Shown piece by piece: positions 42,372 to 52,590 of a stretch of DNA of 64,000 nt (the stretch's first letter is position 1; each line of letters begins with the position of its first letter). Both the position numbers and the translations under genes were made by a program. The notes beneath the pieces are model-generated. The model saw nothing but the letters and a program-made list of their open reading frames with translations. It was not told the origin of the DNA and made no database searches. The DNA is taken from the NCBI GenBank assembly GCA_024220505.1, contig JAKZZE010000034.1:473459-537458 (forward strand). The letters run 5' to 3'. The DNA comes from Rhizopus arrhizus. Lineage: Eukaryota; Mucoromycota; Mucoromycetes; Mucorales; Rhizopodaceae.

Positions 42372-43869
42372 TACTAGTCGGATGCCTTTCTCTATCAATG
42401 ACTCCACTGCATAACGCATTGGCTTTGAAAAAATTCGGGGGGGGGGGCTACACTGAGGCCAAATGCCAGTGTTTTGTACTGGTAAACCGTACCTTGATGT
42501 AAGAAAGTTAAAAATGGTCTGGAGTGATGATGAAGTGGAACTACTACATATGCGTCCTTCAGGTCGATCTTGCAGATAAAATCGTTTTTCTCCAAGATTG
42601 ATCTCAAAGCTGGGATACCTTCCATTTTGAAGTGATGACATTGTACAAACTTGTTCAATGCTCTGCAATCTAAAATCGGACATCTTTTGGTTTCTTCTTG
42701 AATTGTGAAGAAATTTGACAGATACTCCCTGCTCTGAGAAGGCGATTTCTCAATGATTCCCGCAGCCAGGAATTTCGATACTGCTTCGTCCACTGCTAGT
42801 CGGTCTTCCAATGCCTTCAATTTTATGGGGTGATATTTTCATGGGCGTGGTGTCGAATTCCACTGGATTTGATATCCCTCCTGAATTACTGCTAACGGCC
42901 AAGGATGGTGGATTTTGGATTTTCATTACTGGTAGAATGATTGGAGGCGACCCCCTGGTATTATCCCATCTTCTGGTATCTCGTAGTGTCAGTCTTGAGA
43001 TAGAGGGAGACTTGTTGTTGAAGATGGGCGAGCCAACCTCTGGCTTATTGTTGTTGAGGTGGCTGTGGGAGTTGTCGTTTTGGGTTGTTGACGTTCGGCT
43101 AGAACTGGGTGTTGTAGTTGCCTTTCCCAAAAAGAGACTGTTTACCTTGAAGTTGTCTAAAGCCACCTCGTGACTGTCCTCTAAAGTTGAAATTTTTCCC
43201 TCTAGAATTAAATCTTCCTCGATTATAATTGGTGGATCCTCTAACATTGCCTCTGAGAAGTGATTGTTCGAAGCGTGCTTTATGAACTTGCTCGACAACT
43301 TCGGGAGTGAATGCCAGTATCTTTTCTGTTTCTTCTTCTTCCCCAAGGTGTCTGATACTGGCTGGGAGATGCAAGGCTTTTGTGGCAATCTCCTTTGCTT
43401 CTTGATCGATAAATTTTGCATTTGCATATGCAAAAATTGCCAATCGTCTAGTTTTTTCCAAAACGTTTGTGAAGATGCTGTCTTCGTGACCGATGAGACG
43501 TTGTAGTTCTTGAAATATTTCTGTTACAGCTATTCCTGCTGTTCGGAGTTTGTCGGAGTGTCGATAGTGATTGGAGATGACTTGATAGCTGTCAAGATTC
43601 TCTCTTTTGAAGTCGGCATGGAAACATTTGTTGATAGTTTCAGCAGACGTCCATTTTCCCTTTTCGTATCTTGGAAGTGACTTTTAGCACTTCCTGAACC
43701 TTTGAGTGAATTCAATTTTGGGAGTGTTTTCCAAGTCGTCGAGAATCTCGTCTGGGAGTTCGAACTCTCCCTCATAGTTTTCATCCTCAATTTTTGCTCT
43801 TTGTCTAAATTCTCTATAGAGTTGTTCTTTTTGCTCTTCAGAGAGCTGGATGTTATTGTTATCATTCAT
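42372..43869 (-). pseudogene. DIRS-like retrotransposon, gag and RT, decayed
   Basis: Gag starts at ATG 43869. An in-frame TAA at 43684 interrupts it after RFRKC, and the same frame continues (SLPRYEKGKW, ILAFTPEVVEQVHKARF) to a G/R/F-rich end (RGKNFNFRGQSRGGF, FGKGNYN) at 43099. The RT frame is a separate minus frame: DEAVSKFLAAGIIEKSP, FFTIQEETKRCPILDCR, HFKMEGIPALRS, KIDLKDAYVVVPLH, FLTFLHQG, FGLSVAP. It shifts at a G10 tract near 42438-42447; beyond the shift the third frame continues FSKPMRYAVESLIEKG to LVY at 42372. The catalytic LDD region that should follow is lost because the TcE end is inserted at the TA there. Recombinase and RNase H are absent. Confidence 0.8.
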
Positions 43870-44117
43870 GATTTAGTACCACGGTGCGCGCCTTAGAAAG
43901 TTATGAAGAAAGAAGTATTAAGAAAAGTTTAAGTTTATATATAAAAAATTTTTTCAAATAAAAAAGCGCGGCTTGGAGAGTCCTTTATCATATCCGGAGT
44001 CCGAACGAAGGCAACAAGTATTGGAGTAGGTACGTCCTGCAATTCAAATTTGTATTATTTTATTCGAAGTTCCACTGTTAAAACACACGAACTATAATAA
44101 TTTAGAATATAGGGTTT
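43870..44117. other. DIRS leader and unassigned sequence
   Basis: It lies directly upstream of the DIRS gag start. GC-richer words (GGTGCGCGCC, AAAGCGCGGCTTGG) are compatible with a DIRS terminal repeat, but no second copy is in the window to prove it. Confidence 0.3.
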
Positions 44118-44222
44118 GGGTGCAGTGGAAACACTGCAAATAATAGTGCAAATTTGTTACCTGATTGATTACTAACCTTGCGAAATAATTTACAATCGTG
44201 TGCCATCGGGTAATTCGATAAC

Positions 44223-44802
44223 TGTTATGTTCTGGTAAAGTAATTTAAAGGTAGCAATTAAAACCAAAGAATACTTTTTGAGACTGAACTTTATTTAAGA
44301 CAATCTTAATTGTTAAAAAGAAATCATTACAAAGTCTACTATTTATATTCTTCTATCAGTTGGCGGGTAAATGAGTAGTTATGAGCGTAGATCCAATAAT
44401 TGACATGTTTGATTGAAGAATGATTACTGAATCGATTATGAAAATTTTTAATTCGTTGTTTTTATAGATCTTATTGTTCTTTAACTGATCTGGGAGAATT
44501 GTCCTGTCTTCATTGAGAGGAAAGATATATTTATATGAAATGCCTCCAGTCAGATCAAAGTTGACTAGGTACCTGATCCATTATTATTCATTTACAGAAA
44601 TGATGAATAGTAAAGATCATGACTTATTTATTGTTCATGTTTACTTTATAGAATGAATCTAATTGTGATAGTTTTATATAAAAAGAAGAAGAATATATTT
44701 TATTTGATAAAGATTTAAATTATTATCTTTTATCAATTTTAATATACTTCTTTTAGTTGTGATTATTCAATGTCCATTATGATCAGACGCTGTTCTACAA
44801 CA
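44223..44802 (-). repeat. LTR-like sequence inside repeat A
   Basis: TGTTATGTTCTGG to TTCTACAACA. On the minus strand it has an AATATAAATAG-like box near 44345 and AAATAAAG near 44290. It is absent from repeat B. No 5-bp duplication is found, so the boundaries are tentative. Confidence 0.35.
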
Positions 44803-45452
44803 AGAGATCGGTCGACGCACAGCCTCCTGTCTCTGCCACAAATCGTGTAAGTTATTGTTCATTCTTTGGTTAAGTGATGGTGCAAGGTTTGTGGCCAACA
44901 CAGGAGACTGTTGGGAGACTTTTTCGTTAACTGATCTTGCAAGATGGACCTTTCATCAGTTACGTTGTGGCTCTTGTTTGTTATCAATTTGACATCTAAT
45001 GATGCTTGGCAACCAATCACGCTTTGTAAAGCACTACTTTATTTGTCTTTTTGCTCTTTTATAAGCCACTCATATTGCTTTATATATTTCTTTATTGACC
45101 ATTCATATTGCAATAAATATTGCTTTATATACACAAAAAATAGGGATTTGATTTTTTTTTATTTGAATAAAATAATAATAGCAAAATATGATATTTCTTT
45201 GCTTGTAGCGTTTTAACAGTGTACTTGACTTACCTATTGTCACCAGATTAGCAGCAGCTAATCTAAAAATACATCAATTAATCTCGTGGAACTTTAAAAG
45301 TTCTCAAAAGAAAAAAAAGCCAAGCTCAAGGATTCAGAGACACAAGGATTCAAGGATTCAAGGACTTGGGCACTCAAAGCAAAAGAAAAGACATCAGTAC
45401 TTAAGAACAAAAGTAAAAATCAGGAAAGAAACAGAAAGAGGTCAAAGCAAAG

Positions 45453-45650
45453 CAGCATTCATCTATAACATTTATTAGCTATCGTGTATATATCGTGAAA
45501 GTAATAGTACCTTACTTTAGATAGACCATGGGAAGAAAACTAGCTAAGGGTATACAAACAACTAAAAAAGCAGCACGCATCTATAATAATTATTAGCTAT
45601 TGAGTGTATGTAGTAAAAGTAATAGTACCTTGCTTTAGATGGACCATGAA
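45453..45650 (+). repeat. Minisatellite, ~118-bp unit, 1.7 units (repeat A)
   Basis: CAGCATTCATCTATAA at 45453 and CAGCACGCATCTATAA at 45571 begin two units that each go through ATTAGCTAT, AAAGTAATAGTACCTT and TTTAGATRGACCATG. Confidence 0.7.
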
Positions 45651-45896
45651 AAAAAAAGGAAAAGAAAAAGACATCAGTCAAGCTTATACCAACAAGGAAA
45701 AGAAGAAGCAATGATAATCCTGGGAAAAAGACTTTATAAAGACCATTTAAAACATCAAAAAAGCAATCAATACAATATTACTAAAGTACAAGTACCGTTA
45801 GAACAGGAATACAATTTATATAATATTAAGAACTTACCTTTTATAAAAAAGAGAAGAAGAAAAAAGAAAAAAAAAACAGAAGTGCGTTTTTTGTAG
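45639..45896 (+). CDS. Small basic reading frame, conserved in repeats A and B
   Basis: 85 codons: MDHEKKRKRKRHQSSLYQQG, a middle part (EEAMIILGKRLYKDHL), KVQVPLEQEYNLYNI, then a Lys/Arg run. About the first 73 codons are identical in DNA to 52279 although the repeats differ around it. A Lys-rich start could be a nuclear signal. I do not recognise the family. It may also be an exon of a longer gene, since the sequence around it is intron-like. Confidence 0.35.
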   Translation: MDHEKKRKRKRHQSSLYQQGKEEAMIILGKRLYKDHLKHQKSNQYNITKVQVPLEQEYNLYNIKNLPFIKKRRRKKKKKTEVRFL

Positions 45897-47311
45897 CCTT
45901 ATTTTACCAATGTTACACTTATTCAATGTCTATCCATATTAGAAATCAAAAACTGTTGCTTTTCATATAGTTTACATTTAATGGTATCCCAAAAGATAGC
46001 TGATACATTGCTTGAACAATGTTTATTACTTGAATGCAATATGTTTAGCATGAAGGGTATTATTTTATTTTATTTTTACTTGAAATAAAAAAAAAAGTCG
46101 GTATCTTAACAAATTATAGCAGTAAAACAATGTCTTTTTTTTTCCTCCCTTGTTTTGTTTCATGGAATATACTAGATGTCAAACGTACAAAAGATAAAAA
46201 AGAATGCTCAAGTATTGATCATATGTAAGTTTATAAAAAAAAATAACAACCAAGTCTAATGTCAGTTTCTTTTTTTTTTTACATTAGGAATTCCTAATGG
46301 GACACATTCGGATGATGAACATGAGCCTCATGAGCAAAGTTGTTCTTCCCAACATGATAAAACCATAAGAATACCAAACTTATATTACTGCTTGCTGCTG
46401 AAAAGCCCTTTTTGGTAAAGGAAGCTGGCAATGTTAACATCTCTAATGGCTAATGGCAAATTACATCCATGTGTAAACATGAAGTAAGTAATGAACTAGT
46501 ATAAGCTTAAAAACATATATTCTTTTATATTATTTGTCATAAAAAATAATAAAGCAATCTATTTACTTGAAAACAAAAAAATGTGCTTGTATTTGTTAAT
46601 TATAACTGCCTTGTAATAAAATGTGAGCAGAGCTTCTTTACTTTTTTATTCTTTTTAGAATACACATGTATCCTTTTGTTATAATGCAAGAACATTTGCA
46701 TTTCTATAAAGTATATTTGCTGTTAAATTATTGTTTTCATTTGAATAAGGAACCTTTTATTGCTATATTCTTTTTTTTTTTTTTACTCAGTCTTTTTCTT
46801 TAACTCTGTCTTTTTTTTTTTTTTTACTTTTAATTTTTCAGCTTCTTTTTTTTTCCCAAACGCAACTATTTTGTTACGTTCTGCTACACGTTTCTAATGA
46901 GCTAAGCTAAAAAGCACAGACTGCCTTCCTAATATGTATTCTTCTGATCAAAATAATCGCAGAATGCTTTTGTTTTCCGCATTTTGTCCTCAAAAATAAA
47001 AAAAAGAAAATATCGGCCTTTGAACAATGGAGAGAAATACGCTTTCCAAAAAAAGATCATTTGTAAAAAAAGACATTTTTTTAAAAACATGAATAACTCC
47101 ATGAATATTTACCCTACAAAAAAAATAATAACATCGTTAAATTTCTTTATTTTTTTCGCATCTAAATCTTTTTTCAAAATTCGAAAATGATCAATACAGC
47201 AAAATTTAATTTTTTTCAGAAAAAAAAATAACAATCCGTTATCCAAAAGAAGAGCAATCTTGCGCAATCCGGCACCTAATCGGAACGATTATTTGCAGTG
47301 AGGCACTGCAC

Positions 47312-47890
47312 ATAATTGTTATTTACAAAGTATGATAGCCCTCAGATATACCTCAGTTAATCGGGATTTATCATATTTAATGCAGCGTTATTGCAGTATG
47401 CCAAGTTGAACCAGTTTACGTTGAATGTTAACTATTTCAGTGCGATAACCAAGTATCACTGTTTGGCAACGCGCCGCTTCATTATTCTTTTAACGATGAA
47501 ACACAAGCATGATGCCTTTCTATTGGACCTTACATGCTTGCGTTTCTCTTTAATACCACTTCTTTATTGGCTTGTTACCTTTTCCTAATGCTTCCTTATT
47601 CGTCTGTTGCTCTTTAACAATGCTTCCTTATTGGCTTATTATGGATATATTTAGCTTTGGATGATTTATATTGGGAAATAAAATAGGCTTAAAACACGGT
47701 ATTATTGGTCAAAAATGTAGTTTTATTCATTTATTTTTGGGCTTTATTGCCATATTGATTATATATTATTGGTTCATTCCAGTATTACAAAAGGGTAGGG
47801 GAAGGAGGGAAAGCGAGCAGGGGATCCATGGAAACGATTAAATATAAAAATTTAAACGGTAGATGCAAAAAAAAAGGAAAATACACTTAC
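47312..47890. other. Intergenic, nothing recognised
   Basis: It holds a run of similar CTTCTTTATTGGCTTGTTACC / CTTCCTTATTGGCTTATTA phrases near 47565-47640 but no supported gene, and a purine-rich stretch near 47800-47825. Confidence 0.5.
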
Positions 47891-48400
47891 CTTGACCATA
47901 GAAGCAGCAAACAAAAGAGCGTAGTAAATAAAACCCATAAAGAAAAGCGCGCCAGTAGTAAAAAGGATCCAAAGCTATAGGAGGTTATAGACAACATGGA
48001 ACAACAGAAGCCAAAGCATCTAAAATTGTATAAAATAAAATATTAATAAAAGTAAACCATGATATACTTGATTTATTTACCTTAAAGCTCTTTTACTAAC
48101 AAAACAGGATGCCAAGACATCCATAAAGCTTCAGCCACGAACTAAAGGAATCTAATTTTACTTTTAATAAAGATTACTGAAAGATATGAATGTATTTACC
48201 TTTTGAGCAGATATACAAACTAAAGGAACTACAGCAGCCATGGATACATGTATGAATGTCTACTACAGCATGTTAGAACTAAAGTTTTCTTTTTTTCTTT
48301 TTCTTTTTCTTTTTTTTTTTTTTACTTACCTTGCGATAACCGGAGCGATGTTGAAAAAGGAAATTGCTGAACAGAAAGAAAAAAAAGGAACAAAATTTCG
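47891..48400 (-). pseudogene. Probable multi-exon gene or remnant encoding a hydrophobic membrane protein
   Basis: Four minus-strand blocks are joined by GT...AG pairs of 48-69 nt: about 48400-48330, 48260-48200, 48151-48081 and 48019-47891. Donors are GTAAGT or GTAAAT. Frames within the blocks are strongly hydrophobic: HVSMAAVVPLVCIS, FVAEALWMSWHPVLL and LWILFTTGALFFMGFIYYAL. Stops at the ends of some blocks mean that either the exact boundaries differ (for example CTATAG near 47983 as an acceptor) or the gene is dead. SWHPVL is faintly like cytochrome b561 proteins, which is too little for a call. It runs divergently from the gene at 48537. Confidence 0.35.
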
Positions 48401-48536
48401 AAAAGGAAATCTTTTTATATTTTTTTTTTTTGCTATACTAAGACTGAGTTTCATTGTAAACTCGATGATATTTAAGAAAGATTCAATTTTGATGCCAAGC
48501 TCACTTATCTTTATTTCAAATTACCCTTATAACAAT

Positions 48537-49876
48537 ATGTCTGATCGTGGTATTCAATTCAACCCTGCTCCTGCCAATGCTCGTGGCTCTAACTTTGTTG
48601 GGCAACCAATCGCTGTTCCTTCTCGTGATGTTGCTCCTGAGCTTGCTTCAAGCGATGCCATTCCTGATAGCTTTGCCTATCCTAGGCCTGGCTTTCCTCC
48701 CATGACTCATGTTCAGAAGCGAATGCGTGAAGCCGAAGACATGGAGACTGATGAAGTATCTCTTTCTTTTTCCATTTATATGGAGCTAAGAAAAGAAAAT
48801 GATGGTTTGAAAGAGATGCTTCGAAAAGAGCAAGAGGAAAAGCGGGCCTTGCAAGTAGCATACAGCAAGCTCAAAGAAGCATACGATGAGCTTGAAGCAG
48901 AATCAGGCAAAGGCGCAAAGCCGATTGCTACTGCTGTCAAAGTAAGAACATTAAAATTCAATTTTAAACAAATATACTAATCGCTTTTCTCTGAAATATA
49001 GGATGCTGTGAGAAATCACTACAACGACCTACCCCAGACATCTCAATATGTTCTTGAAAAGCCTCTGAAGTCTGCTGAAAATCAAAGAGTATTTAAATTA
49101 CTGCAGGATTATGTGAATAGCCATTATTCATTTAAAAATACCAACAACCGCGATTTGCGCAAGTACCTCGAGCGCCAATATTATACAAAGAAGGCGGGAA
49201 TATCCACGGGTGAGGAGGAAGATCCAGTTGAAGAATTCATAAGAAAACGAAAAGCAGCAAAAGTCACCCGTAGAAGCGCTGTAAGTGCCACATAAAATAT
49301 TGTAATCGCATAACTAACTTTGTTTTTTAGAAAACAAGAGCTCGTAAGGCTATATACGAGCAGTACAAGGATCAAGGTGTTTATAACAACTATCCCAGCT
49401 GTGAGTATTTGCTTCAACAGCAATACATGTCTGAAGAAGAAGATATGTATAACGACGAAACAATGGACAAGGTGGAGGAAATTCTTCTGGAGCAAAATCC
49501 AGATAGAATGGCTCCTTTTACTGAAAAGGAACGCATGTCTGTCTTGTGTAAGGAAACAGTTGATTATTTTGAAGTTCGCGTACCAAAGTACAGATCACCT
49601 GCAGTAAGTCTGATTAATATCTCTTTAAGCGTAATCAACTAATTATCCAATATTCAGTGTACCGAATTTTTTAAGCTGTTGGATGATCAGATAGCAAGTG
49701 ACAAGGCAAAGAGGCAAAGAACTGGAAATAGCAGCATCCAATTTCTTCCTCGTATACAAAGAAAATGCTCGTTGCCTGTTCCTGACTTCATCAAAAAAGA
49801 AAATATAACTGAAGAGAGTATCGCTTGGGCTTTTGGTGGTGAAATAGAGTTGGATGAAATCAACTTGCTGCTTTAA
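48537..49876 (+). CDS. Four-exon gene, 391-residue protein of unknown function
   Basis: Exons 48537-48941, 49002-49280, 49331-49603 and 49658-49876 (135, 93, 91 and 72 codons) join in phase 0. Introns are 60, 50 and 54 nt, all GTAAG...AG with TACTAAT, AACTAAC and CAACTAA branch-like sites. Residues 1-60 are Pro/Ala-rich. Residues 82-125 look like a coiled coil (ELRKENDGLKEMLRKEQEEK, YSKLKEAYDELEAE). Exon 2 ends with a basic cluster (FIRKRKAAKVTRRSA) and exon 4 has KAKRQRTG, both possible nuclear signals. Exon 3 is acidic (SEEEDMYNDETMDKVEE). I do not recognise a family. An in-frame ATG upstream at 48240 crosses a poly(T) tract and is less likely. The TAA stop is followed directly by a poly(A) tract of about 22. 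Confidence 0.8.
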
Positions 49877-51163
49877 AAAAAAAAAAAAAAAAAAACTTGT
49901 GAAATAAATAAAACAAAAAAAAAATGAAAGCGGTGTTTAGATCTTTAAATTTAATTTTTTTTTTTTACCTTTGTTTCATTCTAGATTTGGTTACAGATAA
50001 AATCAGTTTGCCGTTTGTATTGTGGTCTTTGAATCTTATTTTAGATTTCTGTTTGATGCTTTCCACCTTCGTCATATTTGGTCCACTTTTATTTTTTTTT
50101 AATGAAAAAATTTCTAAAGTACTTTTTTTTTAAAACCCAAATTTAAAACACTCCTTTTTTTTATTCAAGTTTAAACAATACATTGAATGGAGATTCCTTT
50201 TGTAATGTCAATGCTGGGAGTGTAATTTTTTTTTTTTTACAATTTCAACATTGCAACTTTTTTTTTTTTTTTTTCAAAAGTACTCAGTAACAATATACTT
50301 TTTCTTTTGTTTTTTAACCTTTTCATAGAAATCTCAAGACGTGTAGCATAATAGACATTCATTCCGTTGCCACCTTTTTTTTTCTTTACTCTCAAAAAAT
50401 AAAAATGATTATCAAAAATACTCTGTCTTTTTTATGCCGTGATCTTACTATTTAAAACATATCTTTTTCAGCTTTAAAACAAGTTTAACTTCTTTAGAGC
50501 CAAAAGAATCCTTCTTTTTTTTATATATTTTATTCAATCTTTTAAATTTTCTACTATATTCACATTCTTTTTTTTTGTTCTAATTTATAAACACATACTT
50601 TTATACTTATTATTATAGCGATATTATGCACTTATATAAGAGTTTCATCCCTCTTATTCATATGTACCTCTTTACTCTTTCTTTTTTTTTTTTTTCTTTT
50701 GTTCATTAGTAACCAAAATAAATCTCCTTTTGTATTAAACAAAGTTTTTTTTTTTTGTAAAATACGACATGAGAGCCGAAGAATGCTTGAAAAGAAAACG
50801 CCACGACTCAATCACTTGGATTTCCGAGTTTGTAGGCCAATAGAACTGTGTTTTCGATCTTTGTTGAAGTTAAAAAATATTGCACTGAAGTTGAAAAAAC
50901 ATAGTCTTCCCAATTTGTAATCTTGTATGGCATCATGTAGCACAGCAGAAAATTATTTATTTTTTTAAAAAATACAATGTCTTTTTATTCAACAAACATA
51001 TTATATACTTTTGATTATTTTTATAGATTTACAATCTATTTTTTTCAAGCTTTTTTCTGATATAAAAATCAGCTTTCTAACATTTAAATCCGAGTTCTCA
51101 CTCATTTAATAGAATTACCACTATCAAAAAAGATCAACTTTATCAACTTGGATAACGGTGATT
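49877..51163. other. AT-rich intergenic sequence with many poly(T) tracts
   Basis: No gene supported. T tracts of 8-18 occur about every 60-100 bp. One open frame at 50699-50920 has no recognisable features. Confidence 0.6.
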
Positions 51164-51282
51164 GGGTGCAGTGACCACTGCAAATAATCGTGCAAACTCT
51201 GCACACTGTTAATTTTTAGCAATATGCTTTTCTGTTTAACGATGCCAAAAGCTGTGATTGAATGGGTATTTATGCCGACGTC

Positions 51283-51351
51283 AATATCGGCACCCTTTAA
51301 GGACCTAAATGTCTGTCAATATATTCTGCGTCTCTGTATGGTGCCGATATT
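51283..51351. repeat. 12-bp inverted repeat
   Basis: AATATCGGCACC at 51283-51294 and GGTGCCGATATT at 51340-51351 form a perfect 12-bp stem with a 45-base loop, in the part of repeat B not shared with A. Confidence 0.6.
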
Positions 51352-51969
51352 AACGAAAATGATGATCCATAGCTCTAAGTAGATTTATACAGACCCAATT
51401 GTCGTTCTGCGAAGGCGTCTCTCTTGTTAGCTGCTTTACATAGTCTATTCTACGTTATAAATAATTTGGCAACCAATGATACTTTTTAAATCATTACTTT
51501 ATTTGTCTTTTTGCTCTTTATAAACCACTCATATTGCCTTATATACTTCTTTATGAACCACTTATATTGCTTTATATACTTCTTTACCGACCATTCATAT
51601 TGCAATAAATATTGCTTTATATATACAAAAAAATAGGGATTTTGTTTATAAAAAATAGCTTTTTTTTTTATTTAAATAAAATAATAATAACAATACATAG
51701 TATTTCTTTGCTTGTAGCATTTTAACAGTGTGCTTGACTTACCTAATGTCACCAGAATAGCAGCATCTAATCTAAAAATACATCAATTAATCTCGTGGAA
51801 CTTTAAAAGTTCTCAAAAGAAAAAAAAAAAAAAAAAGAAAAGCAAGCCCAAGGATTCTAGGATTCAAAGACACAAGGACCAGGGCACTTAAAGGAAAAGA
51901 TGGAAGTACATCAGTACTTAAGAACCAAAGTAAAAACCAGGAAAGAAACAGAAAGAGGCCAAAGCAGAG

Positions 51970-52290
51970 CAGCATTCATCTATAATAATTATTAGCCATC
52001 ATGTATATAGTAAAGTAATTGTACCTTTCTTTACATAGACAAGGGGAAGAAAACTTGCTGAGCTTTTACAAATAAGTAAAAAAAGAAACAGCACGCATCT
52101 ATAATAATTATTAGCTATGATGGATATGTAATAAAAGTAATAGTACCTTTAGATGGGCTAAGAGAAGAAAACTAGCTAAGTTTTACCAACAAGTAAAAAA
52201 AAAAAGGAAACAGTACGCATCTATAATAAATATTAGCTATTGAGTGTATGTAGTAAAAGTAATAGTACCTTGCTTTAGATGGACCATGAA
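51970..52290 (+). repeat. Minisatellite, ~120-bp unit, 2.7 units (repeat B)
   Basis: Units start at 51970 (CAGCATTC), 52089 (CAGCACGC) and 52211 (CAGTACGC), each followed by ATCTATAATAA. This is one unit more than repeat A. Confidence 0.7.
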
Positions 52291-52590
52291 AAAAAAAGGA
52301 AAAGAAAAAGACATCAGTCAAGCTTATACCAACAAGGAAAAGAAGAAGCAATGATAATCCTGGGAAAAAGACTTTATAAAGACCATTTAAAACATCAAAA
52401 AAGCAATCAATACAATATTACTAAAGTACAAGTACCGTTAGAACAGGAATACAATTTATATAATATTAAGAACTTACCTTTTATAAAAAAGAGAAGAAAA
52501 AAAAAAGAAAAAAAAAAAAAAAAAAGAGAAGTGCTTTTTTGTAGCCTTATTTTACCAATGTTACACTTATTCACTGTCTATCTATATTAG
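52279..52590 (+). CDS. Small basic reading frame, second copy
   Basis: 103 codons. It matches 45639 through about codon 73; then poly(A) length change alters the frame, which indicates that any functional part is the first 70 or so residues. Confidence 0.35.
   Translation: MDHEKKRKRKRHQSSLYQQGKEEAMIILGKRLYKDHLKHQKSNQYNITKVQVPLEQEYNLYNIKNLPFIKKRRKKKEKKKKKREVLFCSLILPMLHLFTVYLY

Larger units (their letters stand above)
44118..47311 (+). repeat. Unclassified ~3-kb TIR-bearing repeat, copy A
   Basis: The left end GGGTGCAGTGGAAACACTGC then AAATAATAGTGCAA, and the right end in inverse (ATTATTTGCAGTGAGGCACTGCAC), share a terminal motif built around a small hairpin (GCAGTG...CACTGC). The body from about 45005 to 47190 is repeated at 51463-53850 in the same orientation. 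Contents: LTR-like sequence 44223-44802, a 118-bp minisatellite, a small basic reading frame, many poly(A)/poly(T) tracts, and a GTAAGT...TTTTACATTAG pair at about 46225-46289 that looks like an intron. No transposase is recognised. The class of element is unknown. Confidence 0.65.

Noticed and set aside
48240..48536. Extension of the four-exon gene upstream to ATG 48240
   Set aside because: It would encode long Phe/Leu runs from poly(T) tracts and overlaps the minus-strand exon blocks.
51970..52290. CRISPR-like direct repeats
   Set aside because: Units of about 120 bp are near-identical throughout with no unique spacers, and the genome is eukaryotic; it is a minisatellite.
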